Below, in pieces: positions 1 to 8,244 of a stretch of 64,000 bases of DNA (its first letter is position 1; each line of letters begins with the position of its first letter). Source of the stretch: JABCPH02 sp963524305 (GTDB lineage Bacteria > Fusobacteriota > Fusobacteriia > Fusobacteriales > Leptotrichiaceae); assembly GCA_963524305.1 (NCBI GenBank), contig CAURGH010000008.1, forward strand, positions 25,400 through 89,399. Direction: 5' to 3'. The notes beneath the pieces were generated by a model. That model worked only from the letters and a program-made list of their open reading frames with translations, made no database searches and was not told where the DNA came from. Position numbers and translations under genes: made by a program.

Positions 1-2
1 AA

Positions 3-1610
3 GCGGCACCAGTAATCGGTGATGTAGCAATGGAAACAATAACAGAAACAATAATAACTGAGTCAACAATGATTGGGCATAATCCGAAAACACCGAGTGG
101 AATTGGATTGTGTTCTGGAAAAACTATGGATTTCAAGGATATTTTGAGTCCTAATTTTGAAAAAGATGATGACGTAATTGTTATTGTTTCAAGAGAATAT
201 GATTTTGAAGATGTTGCGAATGCGTTTAATGAGGCGAATAGTAAAGGTGTTAAAATAAAAGGTGCAATTTTACAGAAGGATGATGCAGTTTTGGTGCAAA
301 ATCGGTTAAATTTTAGGATTCCGATAATTGATGAAGTTGAGATGATTGAGAAAATTCCTTTGGGAGTAGAATGTGGTGTGGAAGTAGCTGAACAAGGGAA
401 AGTTATCGAAGAATTATCAAATCCGTATGGAATTGCAAGTATATTTAATTTAACACCTGAGGAAACGAAAAAAGTAGTTCCAATTTCACGAGCTTTGATG
501 GGAAATAGATCTGCAGTAGTAATTAAAACACCAGAAGGAGATGTGAAGGAAAGAACAATTCCAGCTGGAAAGATAATTATTAGTGGAGATGGAAAAGAAA
601 TTTTTGTGAACATTGAAGATGGTGCTGAGAAAATTATGCAGACGATTTCTAAAATTAAGAAGATAGAGGATATTAGAGGTGAAGCTGGGACAAATGTAGG
701 TGGAATGCTCGAAAAGGTCCGACAAACAATGGCAAATTTGACAAAAAAGAAAATTTCAGATATTTGTATTCAAGATTTGTTGGCGGTTGATACTTTTAGT
801 CCAGTGAAAGTGAAAGGTGGCTTGGCGAATGAATTTTCGATGGAAAATGCGGTTGGAATTGCATCGATGGTTAAGTCAGATAGATTGCAGATGAAAATTA
901 TTGCTGAGGAATTGGAACGAGAATTAGGAATAAAAGTTGAGATTGGTGGTGTTGAGGCTGATATGGCGATTTTAGGATCACTGACGACACCTGGGACTAC
1001 ACTTCCTTTGGCGATTGTAGATATGGGAGCGGGGTCTACAGATGCTTCGATTATGGATAAAAATGGGAATATTCGTTCTGTACATTTAGCTGGAGCTGGA
1101 AATATGGTTACGATGTTGATAAATGAAGAATTAGGACTTGAAGACACGAGTTTGGCAGAAGAAATAAAAAAATATCCTTTGGCAAAAGTGGAAAGCCTGT
1201 TTCATATACGGCATGAAGATGGAACTGTTCAGTTTTTTGAAAAACCGTTGCCACCTGAGATTTTTTCTAGGGTTGTTGTCTTGAAGCCAGAAGGAATGTA
1301 TGCTATTCCAATTGAGAAATCTTTGGAAAAAATCAGAGCAACTAGAAGAAGTGCGAAAAAAAGAATTTTTGTAGAAAATACAATTAGAGCATTAAATTCA
1401 GTCAGCTTGACAGGGAATATTCGGGATATTCAGTTTGTAATTTTGGTTGGAGGATCTGCTTTAGATTTTGAAGTTCCAGAATTTGTTACAGATAAATTGT
1501 CACAATATTCGATTGTCGCTGGAAGAGGAAACATTAGAAGCACTGAAGGGCCTAGAAATGCTGTGGCTACTGGATTGGTTCTCGATTTAGTGAGAAATAG
1601 TGGTGATTAA
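3..1610 (+). CDS. pduG: Diol dehydratase reactivase, large subunit (PduG/DdrA type), 5' end outside window
   Basis: ATP-dependent chaperone that swaps damaged cobalamin out of B12-dependent diol (or glycerol) dehydratase. The reading frame is open to the left edge, and the residues before the first ATG at 30 (AAPVIGDVA) continue the family sequence, so the gene starts outside the window. About 535 residues are visible against about 610 for the family. The conserved METITETIITESTMIGHNP block and the actin-like ATPase signature IVDMGAGSTDAS (near residue 330) are present. Its 3' end overlaps the small subunit gene. The dehydratase genes (pduCDE) presumably lie just upstream, which is inference. 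A glycerol dehydratase reactivase is the main alternative. Confidence 0.93.
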   Translation, partial: AAPVIGDVAMETITETIITESTMIGHNPKTPSGIGLCSGKTMDFKDILSPNFEKDDDVIVIVSREYDFEDVANAFNEANSKGVKIKGAILQKDDAVLVQNRLNFRIPIIDEVEMIEKIPLGVECGVEVAEQGKVIEELSNPYGIASIFNLTPEETKKVVPISRALMGNRSAVVIKTPEGDVKERTIPAGKIIISGDGKEIFVNIEDGAEKIMQTISKIKKIEDIRGEAGTNVGGMLEKVRQTMANLTKKKISDICIQDLLAVDTFSPVKVKGGLANEFSMENAVGIASMVKSDRLQMKIIAEELERELGIKVEIGGVEADMAILGSLTTPGTTLPLAIVDMGAGSTDASIMDKNGNIRSVHLAGAGNMVTMLINEELGLEDTSLAEEIKKYPLAKVESLFHIRHEDGTVQFFEKPLPPEIFSRVVVLKPEGMYAIPIEKSLEKIRATRRSAKKRIFVENTIRALNSVSLTGNIRDIQFVILVGGSALDFEVPEFVTDKLSQYSIVAGRGNIRSTEGPRNAVATGLVLDLVRNSGD

Positions 1611-1980
1611 ATTGGCTAGTGAATTTCCAAATATAAAAATAGTAACAGTGCAAAAAAATATAAGAATAGCGAAAGAAATATCGTATGGGATTGAAGAGGA
1701 GCAAATACCGTATATGATAGAAACTATGGATGCTTTAGATGAGAAAAATATTGTGGAAAAGGCATATAAGGAAGCTACAAAATCTAAATTATCTATAGGA
1801 ATTGCTATCTGTGAAAGTAGAGCAATTTTTCATTTTTCTAAATTGAAGGCAGATGAACCGTTGTTTGTGATAAATAATGTTGAAGATATGGAGAAAGAGG
1901 AATTGAGAGTTTACGGAAGTAATATCGCTAGAATAGTGAAGGGAATTCCCCTAAAGAAAACCTTACTTAATTCATTGTAA
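1600..1980 (+). CDS. pduH: Diol dehydratase reactivase, small subunit (PduH/DdrB type)
   Basis: Small partner of the reactivase; in the family it exchanges with the dehydratase beta subunit to release inactive cobalamin. The protein is 126 residues, within the normal family size. It starts at a GTG that overlaps the end of the large-subunit gene by 11 bases; a second GTG follows immediately and could be the true start. The overlap points to translational coupling. No cofactor motif is expected. The assignment rests on size, sequence feel and position directly after pduG. Confidence 0.85.
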   Translation: MVIKLASEFPNIKIVTVQKNIRIAKEISYGIEEEQIPYMIETMDALDEKNIVEKAYKEATKSKLSIGIAICESRAIFHFSKLKADEPLFVINNVEDMEKEELRVYGSNIARIVKGIPLKKTLLNSL

Positions 1981-2005
1981 GTATAGTAATTAAAGAGGAA
2001 TAAAA

Positions 2006-2509
2006 ATGGATAACTTTGAAAAAGAAAAAATATATGACTTGATCGAAAAAGAATTAAAAAAATATCTAGAAAAAGAAGAAAAAACAGCTAGTAAAAAGAA
2101 TTATGAAGATGTGAATCTTGAACTAGCAGAAAAATTTGTGGAAGAAGCATCAAAATATGCAAGAGAAAAATCACTAAATGTGAGTGTATCAGTTGTCGAT
2201 AAAGGTGGAAATTTAGTACTTTTTAAGAGAATGAACGGTGCGATTATTGCAAGTATAGATGTTTCGATGAAAAAGGCATACACTGCATTACTTTTAAATA
2301 GTCCAACCTCTAAAGTAGATTTAGTTGAATTTCCAGGATTGGATAGGATTTTTAAAGAAAAACTTATCACTTTTGGTGGAGGTTATCCGATAGTGTATGA
2401 AGGTAGATTAATAGGAGCCTTGGGGGTTAGTGGTGGAAGTTCGTTAGATGATAATGAAATAGCAAAGAAAACTGTGAAGGGTTTAGTTGAAAAGCTTAGT
2501 TGTTACTAA
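2006..2509 (+). CDS. PduO C-terminal-like / GlcG-HbpS family protein
   Basis: A 167-residue protein. Residues 1-30 are a charged amphipathic helix (MDNFEKEKIYDLIEKELKKY) of the kind used as a BMC encapsulation peptide. Residues 35-167 form a GlcG/HbpS (DUF336) domain: SVVDKGGNLVLFKRM, then a GGGYPI loop and GALGVSGGS near the end. In Salmonella this domain is the C-terminal half of PduO and binds heme or cobalamin. Here it stands alone, without the PduO adenosyltransferase half. It sits between pduH and the aldehyde dehydrogenase. A role in cobalamin handling inside the compartment is inferred. Confidence 0.8.
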   Translation: MDNFEKEKIYDLIEKELKKYLEKEEKTASKKNYEDVNLELAEKFVEEASKYAREKSLNVSVSVVDKGGNLVLFKRMNGAIIASIDVSMKKAYTALLLNSPTSKVDLVEFPGLDRIFKEKLITFGGGYPIVYEGRLIGALGVSGGSSLDDNEIAKKTVKGLVEKLSCY

Positions 2510-2588
2510 AAAAATAGTAATATATAGATAAATACAATAAAAGAGGCATTAGAAATTTTAAAAAGAAAATTTTGAAGCACAAACTGAG

Positions 2589-2615
2589 TTTAAGAGTGGT
2601 AATTTAGCTCTTAAA
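2589..2615 (+). promoter_or_regulatory. Leader hairpin before the PduP-like gene
   Basis: TTTAAGAG at 2589-2596 pairs perfectly with CTCTTAAA at 2608-2615 around an 11-base loop, immediately upstream of the ribosome site at 2621-2626. No T-run follows, so it is not a simple terminator. It could modulate translation or be an RNA target of the EutV antiterminator, but the known EutV loop consensus is not recognisable here. Confidence 0.3.
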
Positions 2616-2633
2616 ATGAAGAAAGGTTTGGTT

Positions 2634-4031
2634 ATGGATAGAAAAAATATTGAAAACATAGTAAAAAAAGTTCTAGCAAAATTAGAAACTGAACAAAAAA
2701 CAGCCAAAACAGAAGAATTAGGCTTAGGAGTTTGCAGTAATATAAAAATTGCTATCGAAAAAGCTTCAAATGCTCAAAAACATTATGAAAAATATAGTTT
2801 AAATCAAAGAGAAAAATTGATTAATCATTTGAGAAGAGAGTTAAGTAATTTTGTGGAAGAGATTTCAGAAATAACAGTTAATGAAACTGGAATTGGAAAA
2901 GTGAAAGATAAAATTAAAACAAATTTGTTGGCAATTGAAAAAACTCCGGGAGTTGAAGATTTGTCGACTCAGGCTTTTACTGGTGATAATGGGTTGACAC
3001 TTATTGAGTTATCGGCATTTGGAGTAGTTGGAAGTATAACTCCAATTACAAATCCTACTGAAATTATAATAAATAATACATTGAGTGCTTTGGCTGCTGG
3101 AAACTCGATCGTTTTTTCGCCTCATCTGAAGACTTTGAAAGTATCAAAATACTTGGTGCGAATGATTAATAAGATTATTGAAGATTTGAAGGATTATCCT
3201 AAAAATTTGGTAACAATTTCAAATAATTCTGGAAAAGATGATGTTGAAGAGTTGTTTAATCATACAGATGTGGATTTGTTGGTTGTAACGGGTGGAACAG
3301 AAATTGTGAACAAGGCTTTGAAAAGTGGGAAAAAGGTCATTGGAGCAGGAGCAGGGAATCCACCAGTTATAGTTGATGAATCAGCGAATATCGCAAAAGC
3401 GGCAAAGGATATTGTGAGTGGAGCTTCATTTGATAACAATTTGTTGAGCGTGTCAGAAAAATCAGTATTAGTGATTGATGATGTGACTGATTATTTGACA
3501 TTTTGTATGCAAAAAGAAGGTGCAATTCAAATTGAAAATATGAGCGACATTGAAAAATTGAAAAATTGTATTTTAAAGGACGGAAAGCCAAATGAGAATT
3601 ATATTGGAAAAAGTCCAGCTGTGATTTTAAAAAATGCTGGGATACAATTTGAGGGTAATCCAAGGTTGATAATTGTAGAAACTGATATTTTACATCCGTT
3701 TGTGCAGGAGGAATTGTTGATGCCAGTAGTTCCGATTGTGCGACAAAAGGATTTTGATACGGCGTTGAAAAATGCGATTCAAGTGGAAGGAAAGCGAAAT
3801 CACACAGCGATTATTCATTCGCAAAATGTTTCAAGATTAAGTGAAGCCGCAAAAAAAATAAAAACGACGATTTTTGTAAAAAATGCTCCGTCATATGTTG
3901 GGTTAGGATTTAAAGGAGAAGGATACGTCGGATTTACGATTGCAGGAAGAACTGGAGAAGGAATTGTGAGTGCGAAAGATTTTGCAAGACGTAGAAGATG
4001 TGTTTTGAGTGGAAGTTTTTCAATAAGATAA
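2634..4031 (+). CDS. pduP: PduP-like CoA-acylating aldehyde dehydrogenase with catalytic Cys replaced by Ser
   Basis: Member of the CoA-dependent propionaldehyde dehydrogenase family (propanal + CoA + NAD to propionyl-CoA). The start at 2634 is preferred over 2616 because GAAAGG at 2621-2626 sits 7 bases before it. Residues 1-18 (MDRKNIENIVKKVLAKLE) are a classic BMC encapsulation peptide. The core has ITPITNPTE and the C-terminal GRTGEG segment. The active-site loop reads NNLLSVSEK where the family has NNLPCxxEK, so residue 272 is Ser (codon AGC at 3447-3449). No other Cys is close by. The protein is otherwise full length (465 aa) and unbroken, so it may be catalytically dead, structural or regulatory. 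EutE downstream keeps its Cys. Confidence 0.85.
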   Translation: MDRKNIENIVKKVLAKLETEQKTAKTEELGLGVCSNIKIAIEKASNAQKHYEKYSLNQREKLINHLRRELSNFVEEISEITVNETGIGKVKDKIKTNLLAIEKTPGVEDLSTQAFTGDNGLTLIELSAFGVVGSITPITNPTEIIINNTLSALAAGNSIVFSPHLKTLKVSKYLVRMINKIIEDLKDYPKNLVTISNNSGKDDVEELFNHTDVDLLVVTGGTEIVNKALKSGKKVIGAGAGNPPVIVDESANIAKAAKDIVSGASFDNNLLSVSEKSVLVIDDVTDYLTFCMQKEGAIQIENMSDIEKLKNCILKDGKPNENYIGKSPAVILKNAGIQFEGNPRLIIVETDILHPFVQEELLMPVVPIVRQKDFDTALKNAIQVEGKRNHTAIIHSQNVSRLSEAAKKIKTTIFVKNAPSYVGLGFKGEGYVGFTIAGRTGEGIVSAKDFARRRRCVLSGSFSIR

Positions 4032-4166
4032 GAATTTTTATTATATGAATTTATTGATAAAAAATTTAGAGAAATAAAAATTCGTTGTAGAATAAAAAAA
4101 GTCAAAAATATTAGTTAAAATGGAGTTAAAAAAATAATTTTATAAATATTTTTTGTAATTAAGCAC

Positions 4167-4194
4167 TTGATATAATTAAATATCGAGGTAAAAT
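4167..4194 (+). promoter_or_regulatory. Candidate promoter in the 303-base gap before the first eutM
   Basis: The gap 4032-4334 holds no gene. TTGATA at 4167-4172 and TAAAAT at 4189-4194 are 16 bases apart, and further TATAAT-like boxes lie at 4211-4216 and 4244-4249. In such AT-rich DNA these matches are only suggestive. No cobalamin riboswitch core was recognised. This is the longest gene-free stretch in the pdu/eut block and separates the pdu and shell-gene parts, so a promoter is expected here. Confidence 0.35.
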
Positions 4195-4334
4195 ATAACT
4201 GTAACAAAAATATAATCGTAACAAATAAAGCGAAAAGTTTTATTATAATCTATGAAATTAGAGCGTTACATTAATATAAATATGTTTTTTAAATTTAAAA
4301 ATATAAATAAAATAAATTTTAGGAGGAAAAGACT

Positions 4335-4625
4335 ATGGCAACTTTAAATGCGTTAGGAATGATTGAAACTAGAGGATTAGTAGGAGCGATTGAAGCAGCA
4401 GATGCAATGGTAAAAGCAGCAAATGTAACTTTAGTTGGAAAAGAACACATTGGTGGAGGATTAGTAACTGTAATGGTTAGAGGAGATGTTGGTGCAGTTA
4501 AATCAGCAACAGATGCAGGAGCAGCAGCAGCAGAAAGAGTAGGAGAATTAATTTCTGTACATGTAATTCCAAGACCACATGATGAAATCGAAGGAATTTT
4601 GCCAAAAGTTCCAACAGCTGAATAA
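4335..4625 (+). CDS. eutM: BMC hexameric shell protein, EutM/PduA type (copy 1)
   Basis: Major hexamer-forming facet protein of the microcompartment shell, with a central pore for small metabolites. The 96 residues are a single BMC domain starting MATLNALGMIETRGLVGAI, with the usual GDVGAVKSATDAG stretch. GGAGG at 4322-4326 sets the start. The gene is almost identical in DNA to the copy at 6345-6635: reading both, I find two base differences, giving Arg13 here and Lys13 there. It is the first gene after a 303-base gap, and is followed 27 bases later by eutS. Confidence 0.95.
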   Translation: MATLNALGMIETRGLVGAIEAADAMVKAANVTLVGKEHIGGGLVTVMVRGDVGAVKSATDAGAAAAERVGELISVHVIPRPHDEIEGILPKVPTAE

Positions 4626-4652
4626 AAAATTTAAGAAAAAGGATTTGTTAAT

Positions 4653-5000
4653 ATGGAAGAAGCAAAACAAAGGATGATACAAGAGTATGTTCCTGGGCGA
4701 CAAGTAACGTTAGCTCATGTGATTGCAAATCCACAAGATGAATTGGCAAGAAAAGTAGGTCTTACAAATGAAAAAGTGGACGCTATTGGGATATTGACAA
4801 TAACTCCTGGAGAAGCAGCTATAATTGCAGGTGATTTGGCTACTAAAAGTGCAGCAATTGAAATAGGATTTGTTGACAGATTTAGTGGTTCTGTAATTTT
4901 AAATGGTGATGTATCAAGCGTTGAAGCGGCAATAAGTGATATTGTAGACTATTTCAAAAACGTTTTGAGATTTAGTGTAACAGAAATAACGAGGTCTTAA
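4653..5000 (+). CDS. eutS: BMC shell protein EutS (circularly permuted BMC domain)
   Basis: Hexameric shell protein of ethanolamine microcompartments. The 115 residues match the EutS/PduU pattern: an N-terminal strand region RMIQEYVPGRQVTLAHVIA, then ITPGEAAIIAGDLATKSA and IGFVDRFSGSV. The permuted fold makes a beta-barrel cap over the pore in family members, and this order of motifs is the permuted one. It lies between eutM copy 1 and eutP, and only one base separates it from eutP, as in many eut operons. PduU is the close alternative name; gene order favours EutS. Confidence 0.92.
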   Translation: MEEAKQRMIQEYVPGRQVTLAHVIANPQDELARKVGLTNEKVDAIGILTITPGEAAIIAGDLATKSAAIEIGFVDRFSGSVILNGDVSSVEAAISDIVDYFKNVLRFSVTEITRS

Positions 5001-5001
5001 A

Positions 5002-5427
5002 ATGAAGAAAATACTGTTAGTTGGAAGATCAGGTTGTGGAAAAACAACTTTGCTTCAAAGAATGAATGGATTAAAGTTGGAATATAGAAAAACACAAACA
5101 ATAACTTATGAAAACGACGCTTTTGATACACCAGGAGAATATTTGGAAAATAGAAATCGATACAGTGCTTTAATTGTTAGTTCGTATGATTGTGATGTTA
5201 TTGGAATGGTTCAAGCAAATGATGATGAGAGAAATCAATTTCCACCAGGTTTCTCCTCAGCATTTAACAAGCCAGTTATCGGAATAGTTACAAAAGTGGA
5301 TCTTAGTGGAGATGTCGAGAGAACCAAAAAAATGTTAGAGCAAGCAGGAGCGACAAAAATATTTGTAGTAAGTTCGTATGAAAACACAGGAGTGGATGAA
5401 CTTTCAGAATATTTAAAATCAGATTGA
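5002..5427 (+). CDS. eutP: EutP/PduV family small GTPase-like or acetate kinase-like protein
   Basis: P-loop protein of 141 residues, usual for EutP. Walker A is GRSGCGKTT at residues 8-16, the DTPGEY box (G3-like) lies near residue 43, and TKVD (G4) near residue 97. PduV binds the shell and Salmonella EutP has been reported to have acetate kinase activity, so the exact role is open. It begins one base after eutS stops and has no separate promoter. No truncation or missing motif is seen. Confidence 0.9.
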   Translation: MKKILLVGRSGCGKTTLLQRMNGLKLEYRKTQTITYENDAFDTPGEYLENRNRYSALIVSSYDCDVIGMVQANDDERNQFPPGFSSAFNKPVIGIVTKVDLSGDVERTKKMLEQAGATKIFVVSSYENTGVDELSEYLKSD

Positions 5428-5505
5428 TAAAAAGATTTTGAAGAAGCTCTAGATTTTTAAGAAATTAGTTATGATTTTACTCGAGTGAGAAGGTGATAAT
5501 AGAAA

Positions 5506-6312
5506 ATGGACTCATATGGTTATATAGAAACATACGGTTATGTAGCAGCTATAACAGCAGCTGATGAAGGCTTAAAGGCAGCAAACGTAACATTGAAAAA
5601 TCGTTATTTTGTAAAAGGTGGAATAGTTACAATCGAATTTTCAGGAGATGTAGCAGCTGTAATTGCCGCAGTAGATGCTGGAGTTGAAGTAGCAAAAAGA
5701 ATGGGAGCGTTCCTAACGAGTAATGTAATAGCGAGAGTCGACAATGAAACGAAAAAAATTCTTGTGAATACCGAATCTCCAAAAGGAACTAACCAGAATT
5801 ATAAAAATTCGTCTGAAGTTGAGGAAAAATCAGAAACAGAAGAAAAAACTGAAGAAAATTTGAATGGAGAAAGTATTGAAGATAATTCAATTTTAAAAAA
5901 TGACTTAGAAGAAATTTCAAAAATTGAAAATGTTGAAAGAGATTTAAATTTAAATGATGATTTAGAAAAAGTTTCAGAAGCTGAAAAAACTGAAGAAAGC
6001 TCAAATACAGAGGAAATACAAGAAGAATCTAAATTAGTAGAAGAAACTGAATCAGCACAAAAATTAATTGAAAATGTTGATCAAGAACCTTTGGATGAAA
6101 ATACGGTTAAGAAAATCGAATATTCAGAACATGAAGAAAAAAAATTGGATTCTAAAACTAAAATAGAAGATTTAAAAAAAAAATACCAAAAAATGAAGGT
6201 ATCTGAACTTAAAGAAAAAGTAGAAAAACTAAAATTAGATTATAGTCCTTCTCAAATTAAGGGAATGACTAAGAAAAAATTGATAAATGTATTGATAGAA
6301 CATTTTAGTTAA
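5506..6312 (+). CDS. EutK-like BMC shell protein with acidic linker and C-terminal SAP/Rho-N-like domain
   Basis: Residues 1-90 are a BMC domain (MDSYGYIETYGYVAAITAAD; GDVAAVIAAVDAG). Residues 95-215 are a Glu/Ser/Asn/Lys-rich, low-complexity linker with repeated EKTEE- and EEIS-like units. Residues 218-268 are a basic helical module (KMKVSELKEKVEKL ... MTKKKLINVLIEHFS) resembling SAP or Rho N-terminal helix-extended-helix domains. E. coli EutK also joins a BMC domain to a C-terminal nucleic-acid-binding-like domain, but without this long linker. The tail may link the shell to nucleic acid or cargo, which is inference. It sits between eutP and eutM copy 2, preceded by a 78-base gap and ribosome site GAGAAGG. 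Confidence 0.8.
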   Translation: MDSYGYIETYGYVAAITAADEGLKAANVTLKNRYFVKGGIVTIEFSGDVAAVIAAVDAGVEVAKRMGAFLTSNVIARVDNETKKILVNTESPKGTNQNYKNSSEVEEKSETEEKTEENLNGESIEDNSILKNDLEEISKIENVERDLNLNDDLEKVSEAEKTEESSNTEEIQEESKLVEETESAQKLIENVDQEPLDENTVKKIEYSEHEEKKLDSKTKIEDLKKKYQKMKVSELKEKVEKLKLDYSPSQIKGMTKKKLINVLIEHFS

Positions 6313-6344
6313 ATTATAAAGAAAAAATAATGGAGGTAAGAACT

Positions 6345-6635
6345 ATGGCAACTTTAAATGCGTTAGGAATGATTGAAACAAAAGGATTAGTAGGAGCGAT
6401 TGAAGCAGCAGATGCAATGGTAAAAGCAGCAAATGTAACTTTAGTTGGAAAAGAACACATTGGTGGAGGATTAGTAACTGTAATGGTTAGAGGAGATGTT
6501 GGTGCAGTTAAATCAGCAACAGATGCAGGAGCAGCAGCAGCAGAAAGAGTAGGAGAATTAATTTCTGTACATGTAATTCCAAGACCACATGATGAAATCG
6601 AAGGAATTTTGCCAAAAGTTCCAACAGCTGAATAA
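6345..6635 (+). CDS. eutM: BMC hexameric shell protein, EutM/PduA type (copy 2)
   Basis: Second 96-residue EutM. An in-frame ATG at 6330 exists but is part of the ribosome site region (ATGGAGG); the start at 6345 is chosen because GGAGG at 6332-6336 sits just before it and copy 1 starts at the same residue. The sequence is the same as copy 1 apart from Lys13 for Arg13 and one silent change nearby, with even synonymous positions conserved. That points to very recent duplication or gene conversion. It precedes eutE, the usual place for eutM/eutK in eut operons. Confidence 0.95.
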   Translation: MATLNALGMIETKGLVGAIEAADAMVKAANVTLVGKEHIGGGLVTVMVRGDVGAVKSATDAGAAAAERVGELISVHVIPRPHDEIEGILPKVPTAE

Positions 6636-6719
6636 AAGTTTAGATAGAAAAAAAATAAAAATTAACAAAATAAATTAACAGTAGGAATGAATTTAAATTG
6701 TTTTAGAGAGGAAATAAAA

Positions 6720-8228
6720 ATGGACAAAGATTTACAATCAATACAAGAAGCAAGAGATTTGCTAGTAGCGGCAAGTCAAGCTCAAGAAATATATGCTGGA
6801 TTTTCTCAAGAACAAGTTGATGAAATAGTAAAAGAAGTGAGTGAAGAAGCAAGAAAACATGTTACAGAATTGGCAAAAATGGCCTGCGAAGAAACAGGGT
6901 TTGGAAATTGGGAAGATAAAGTAATTAAAAACAAATTAGCAGCAATAGATGTTTACGAATCTTTCAAAAATGAAAAAACAGTTGGAATTTTGAATGAATA
7001 CAAAGATGAAGGAATAATTGAAATTGGTGTTCCAATGGGAGTTATTGCAGCTTTGATACCTTCTACAAATCCAACTTCGACTGCTATTTATAAAGTATTA
7101 ATTTCATTGAAAGCAGGAAATGGGGTTGTAGTAAGTCCTCACCCAAATGCGAAAAACAGTATTATTAAAACAGTTGAATATTTGATTGAAGCGGCTGAAA
7201 GAAAAGGTGCCCCAAAAGGATTGATAGGAGTTATTAAAACACCTACAATGCAAGCTACAAATGAATTGATGAAACATAAATTGACATCATTGATTTTGGC
7301 AACAGGTGGAGAAGCAATGGTTAGAGCAGCATACAGTTCTGGAACACCAGCAATTGGAGTTGGACCAGGAAACGGACCTGCATTTATTGAAAAAACTGCC
7401 GACATCAAAAAGGCAATAAAAAGAATAGTTCAAAGTAAAACTTTTGATAATGGAGTAATTTGTGCTTCTGAACAATCAATTGTTGTGGAAAGAGAAGTAA
7501 AAGATAAAGTTATTGAAGAATTAAAGGCACAAGGAGCTTATTTCTTAAATAGAGAAGAAAGAGATAAAGTTGGAGCAATCTTGATGAGAGCTAACAATAC
7601 AATGAATCCAAAAATCGTTGGAAGAACAGCACTTTACATAGCTTCAATGGCAGGAATAACAGTTCCTACAAATACAAAAATTTTGGTTTCAGAAGAAACA
7701 GAAGTATCACATTTTAATCCATATTCGAGAGAAAAATTGTGTCCAGTATTAGGATTCTATTGCGAAGAAAATTGGGAAAAAGCTTGTGAAAGATGTATTG
7801 AAATATTGAAAAATGAAGGAATCGGACATACAATGTCTATGCACTCAAATAATGTTAATGTAATTAGAGAATTTGCCTTGAAAAAACCAGTTTCAAGATT
7901 GTTGGTAAATACACCAGCTACATTAGGTGGAGTAGGAGCTACAACTAACTTGTTACCAGCATTAACATTAGGATGTGGAGCAGTTGGAGGAAGTTCAACT
8001 TCTGATAACATTGGACCAAAAAATTTAATAAATATTAGAACAGTTGCATATGGACAAAAAGAATTGGAAGACTTAGTTAAAAAGCCATGTGTAAGTGAAT
8101 TGTCAGATGTTGTGGGGAATGCTGTAAAAGAAGCAACAAATTTGGCAAGTAATGATGTAGATGTAACAAATGCAAATGAAATTGAAGATATTATAAAACA
8201 AGTGTTAGATAAAATCTATCAAAAATAG
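6720..8228 (+). CDS. eutE: Acetaldehyde dehydrogenase (acylating) EutE with C-terminal encapsulation peptide
   Basis: Converts acetaldehyde + CoA + NAD to acetyl-CoA in the microcompartment. The start at 6720 (GAGGAAATAAAAATG) is preferred over 6687, which lacks a ribosome site. The catalytic loop TFDNGVICASEQS carries Cys248, in contrast to the Ser in the PduP-like protein upstream. The AdhE/EutE-type fold shows in PSTNPTSTAIYK and GGVGATTNLLPALTLGCG. The last 18 residues (ANEIEDIIKQVLDKIYQK) form an amphipathic helix of encapsulation type at the C terminus, where PduP has it at the N terminus. Length is 502 residues. It is likely the working aldehyde dehydrogenase of the locus. Confidence 0.93.
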   Translation: MDKDLQSIQEARDLLVAASQAQEIYAGFSQEQVDEIVKEVSEEARKHVTELAKMACEETGFGNWEDKVIKNKLAAIDVYESFKNEKTVGILNEYKDEGIIEIGVPMGVIAALIPSTNPTSTAIYKVLISLKAGNGVVVSPHPNAKNSIIKTVEYLIEAAERKGAPKGLIGVIKTPTMQATNELMKHKLTSLILATGGEAMVRAAYSSGTPAIGVGPGNGPAFIEKTADIKKAIKRIVQSKTFDNGVICASEQSIVVEREVKDKVIEELKAQGAYFLNREERDKVGAILMRANNTMNPKIVGRTALYIASMAGITVPTNTKILVSEETEVSHFNPYSREKLCPVLGFYCEENWEKACERCIEILKNEGIGHTMSMHSNNVNVIREFALKKPVSRLLVNTPATLGGVGATTNLLPALTLGCGAVGGSSTSDNIGPKNLINIRTVAYGQKELEDLVKKPCVSELSDVVGNAVKEATNLASNDVDVTNANEIEDIIKQVLDKIYQK

Positions 8229-8244
8229 ATAGGGTGTGATAAAT

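Noticed and set aside
4032..4334. Possible cobalamin riboswitch in the gap before eutM
   Set aside because: No B12-box-like core or conserved stem pattern was seen, only AT-rich sequence and -10/-35-like boxes.
6330..6344. Start of eutM copy 2 at 6330, adding five residues
   Set aside because: The ATG is part of the ATGGAGG ribosome site and the other copy starts at the equivalent of 6345.
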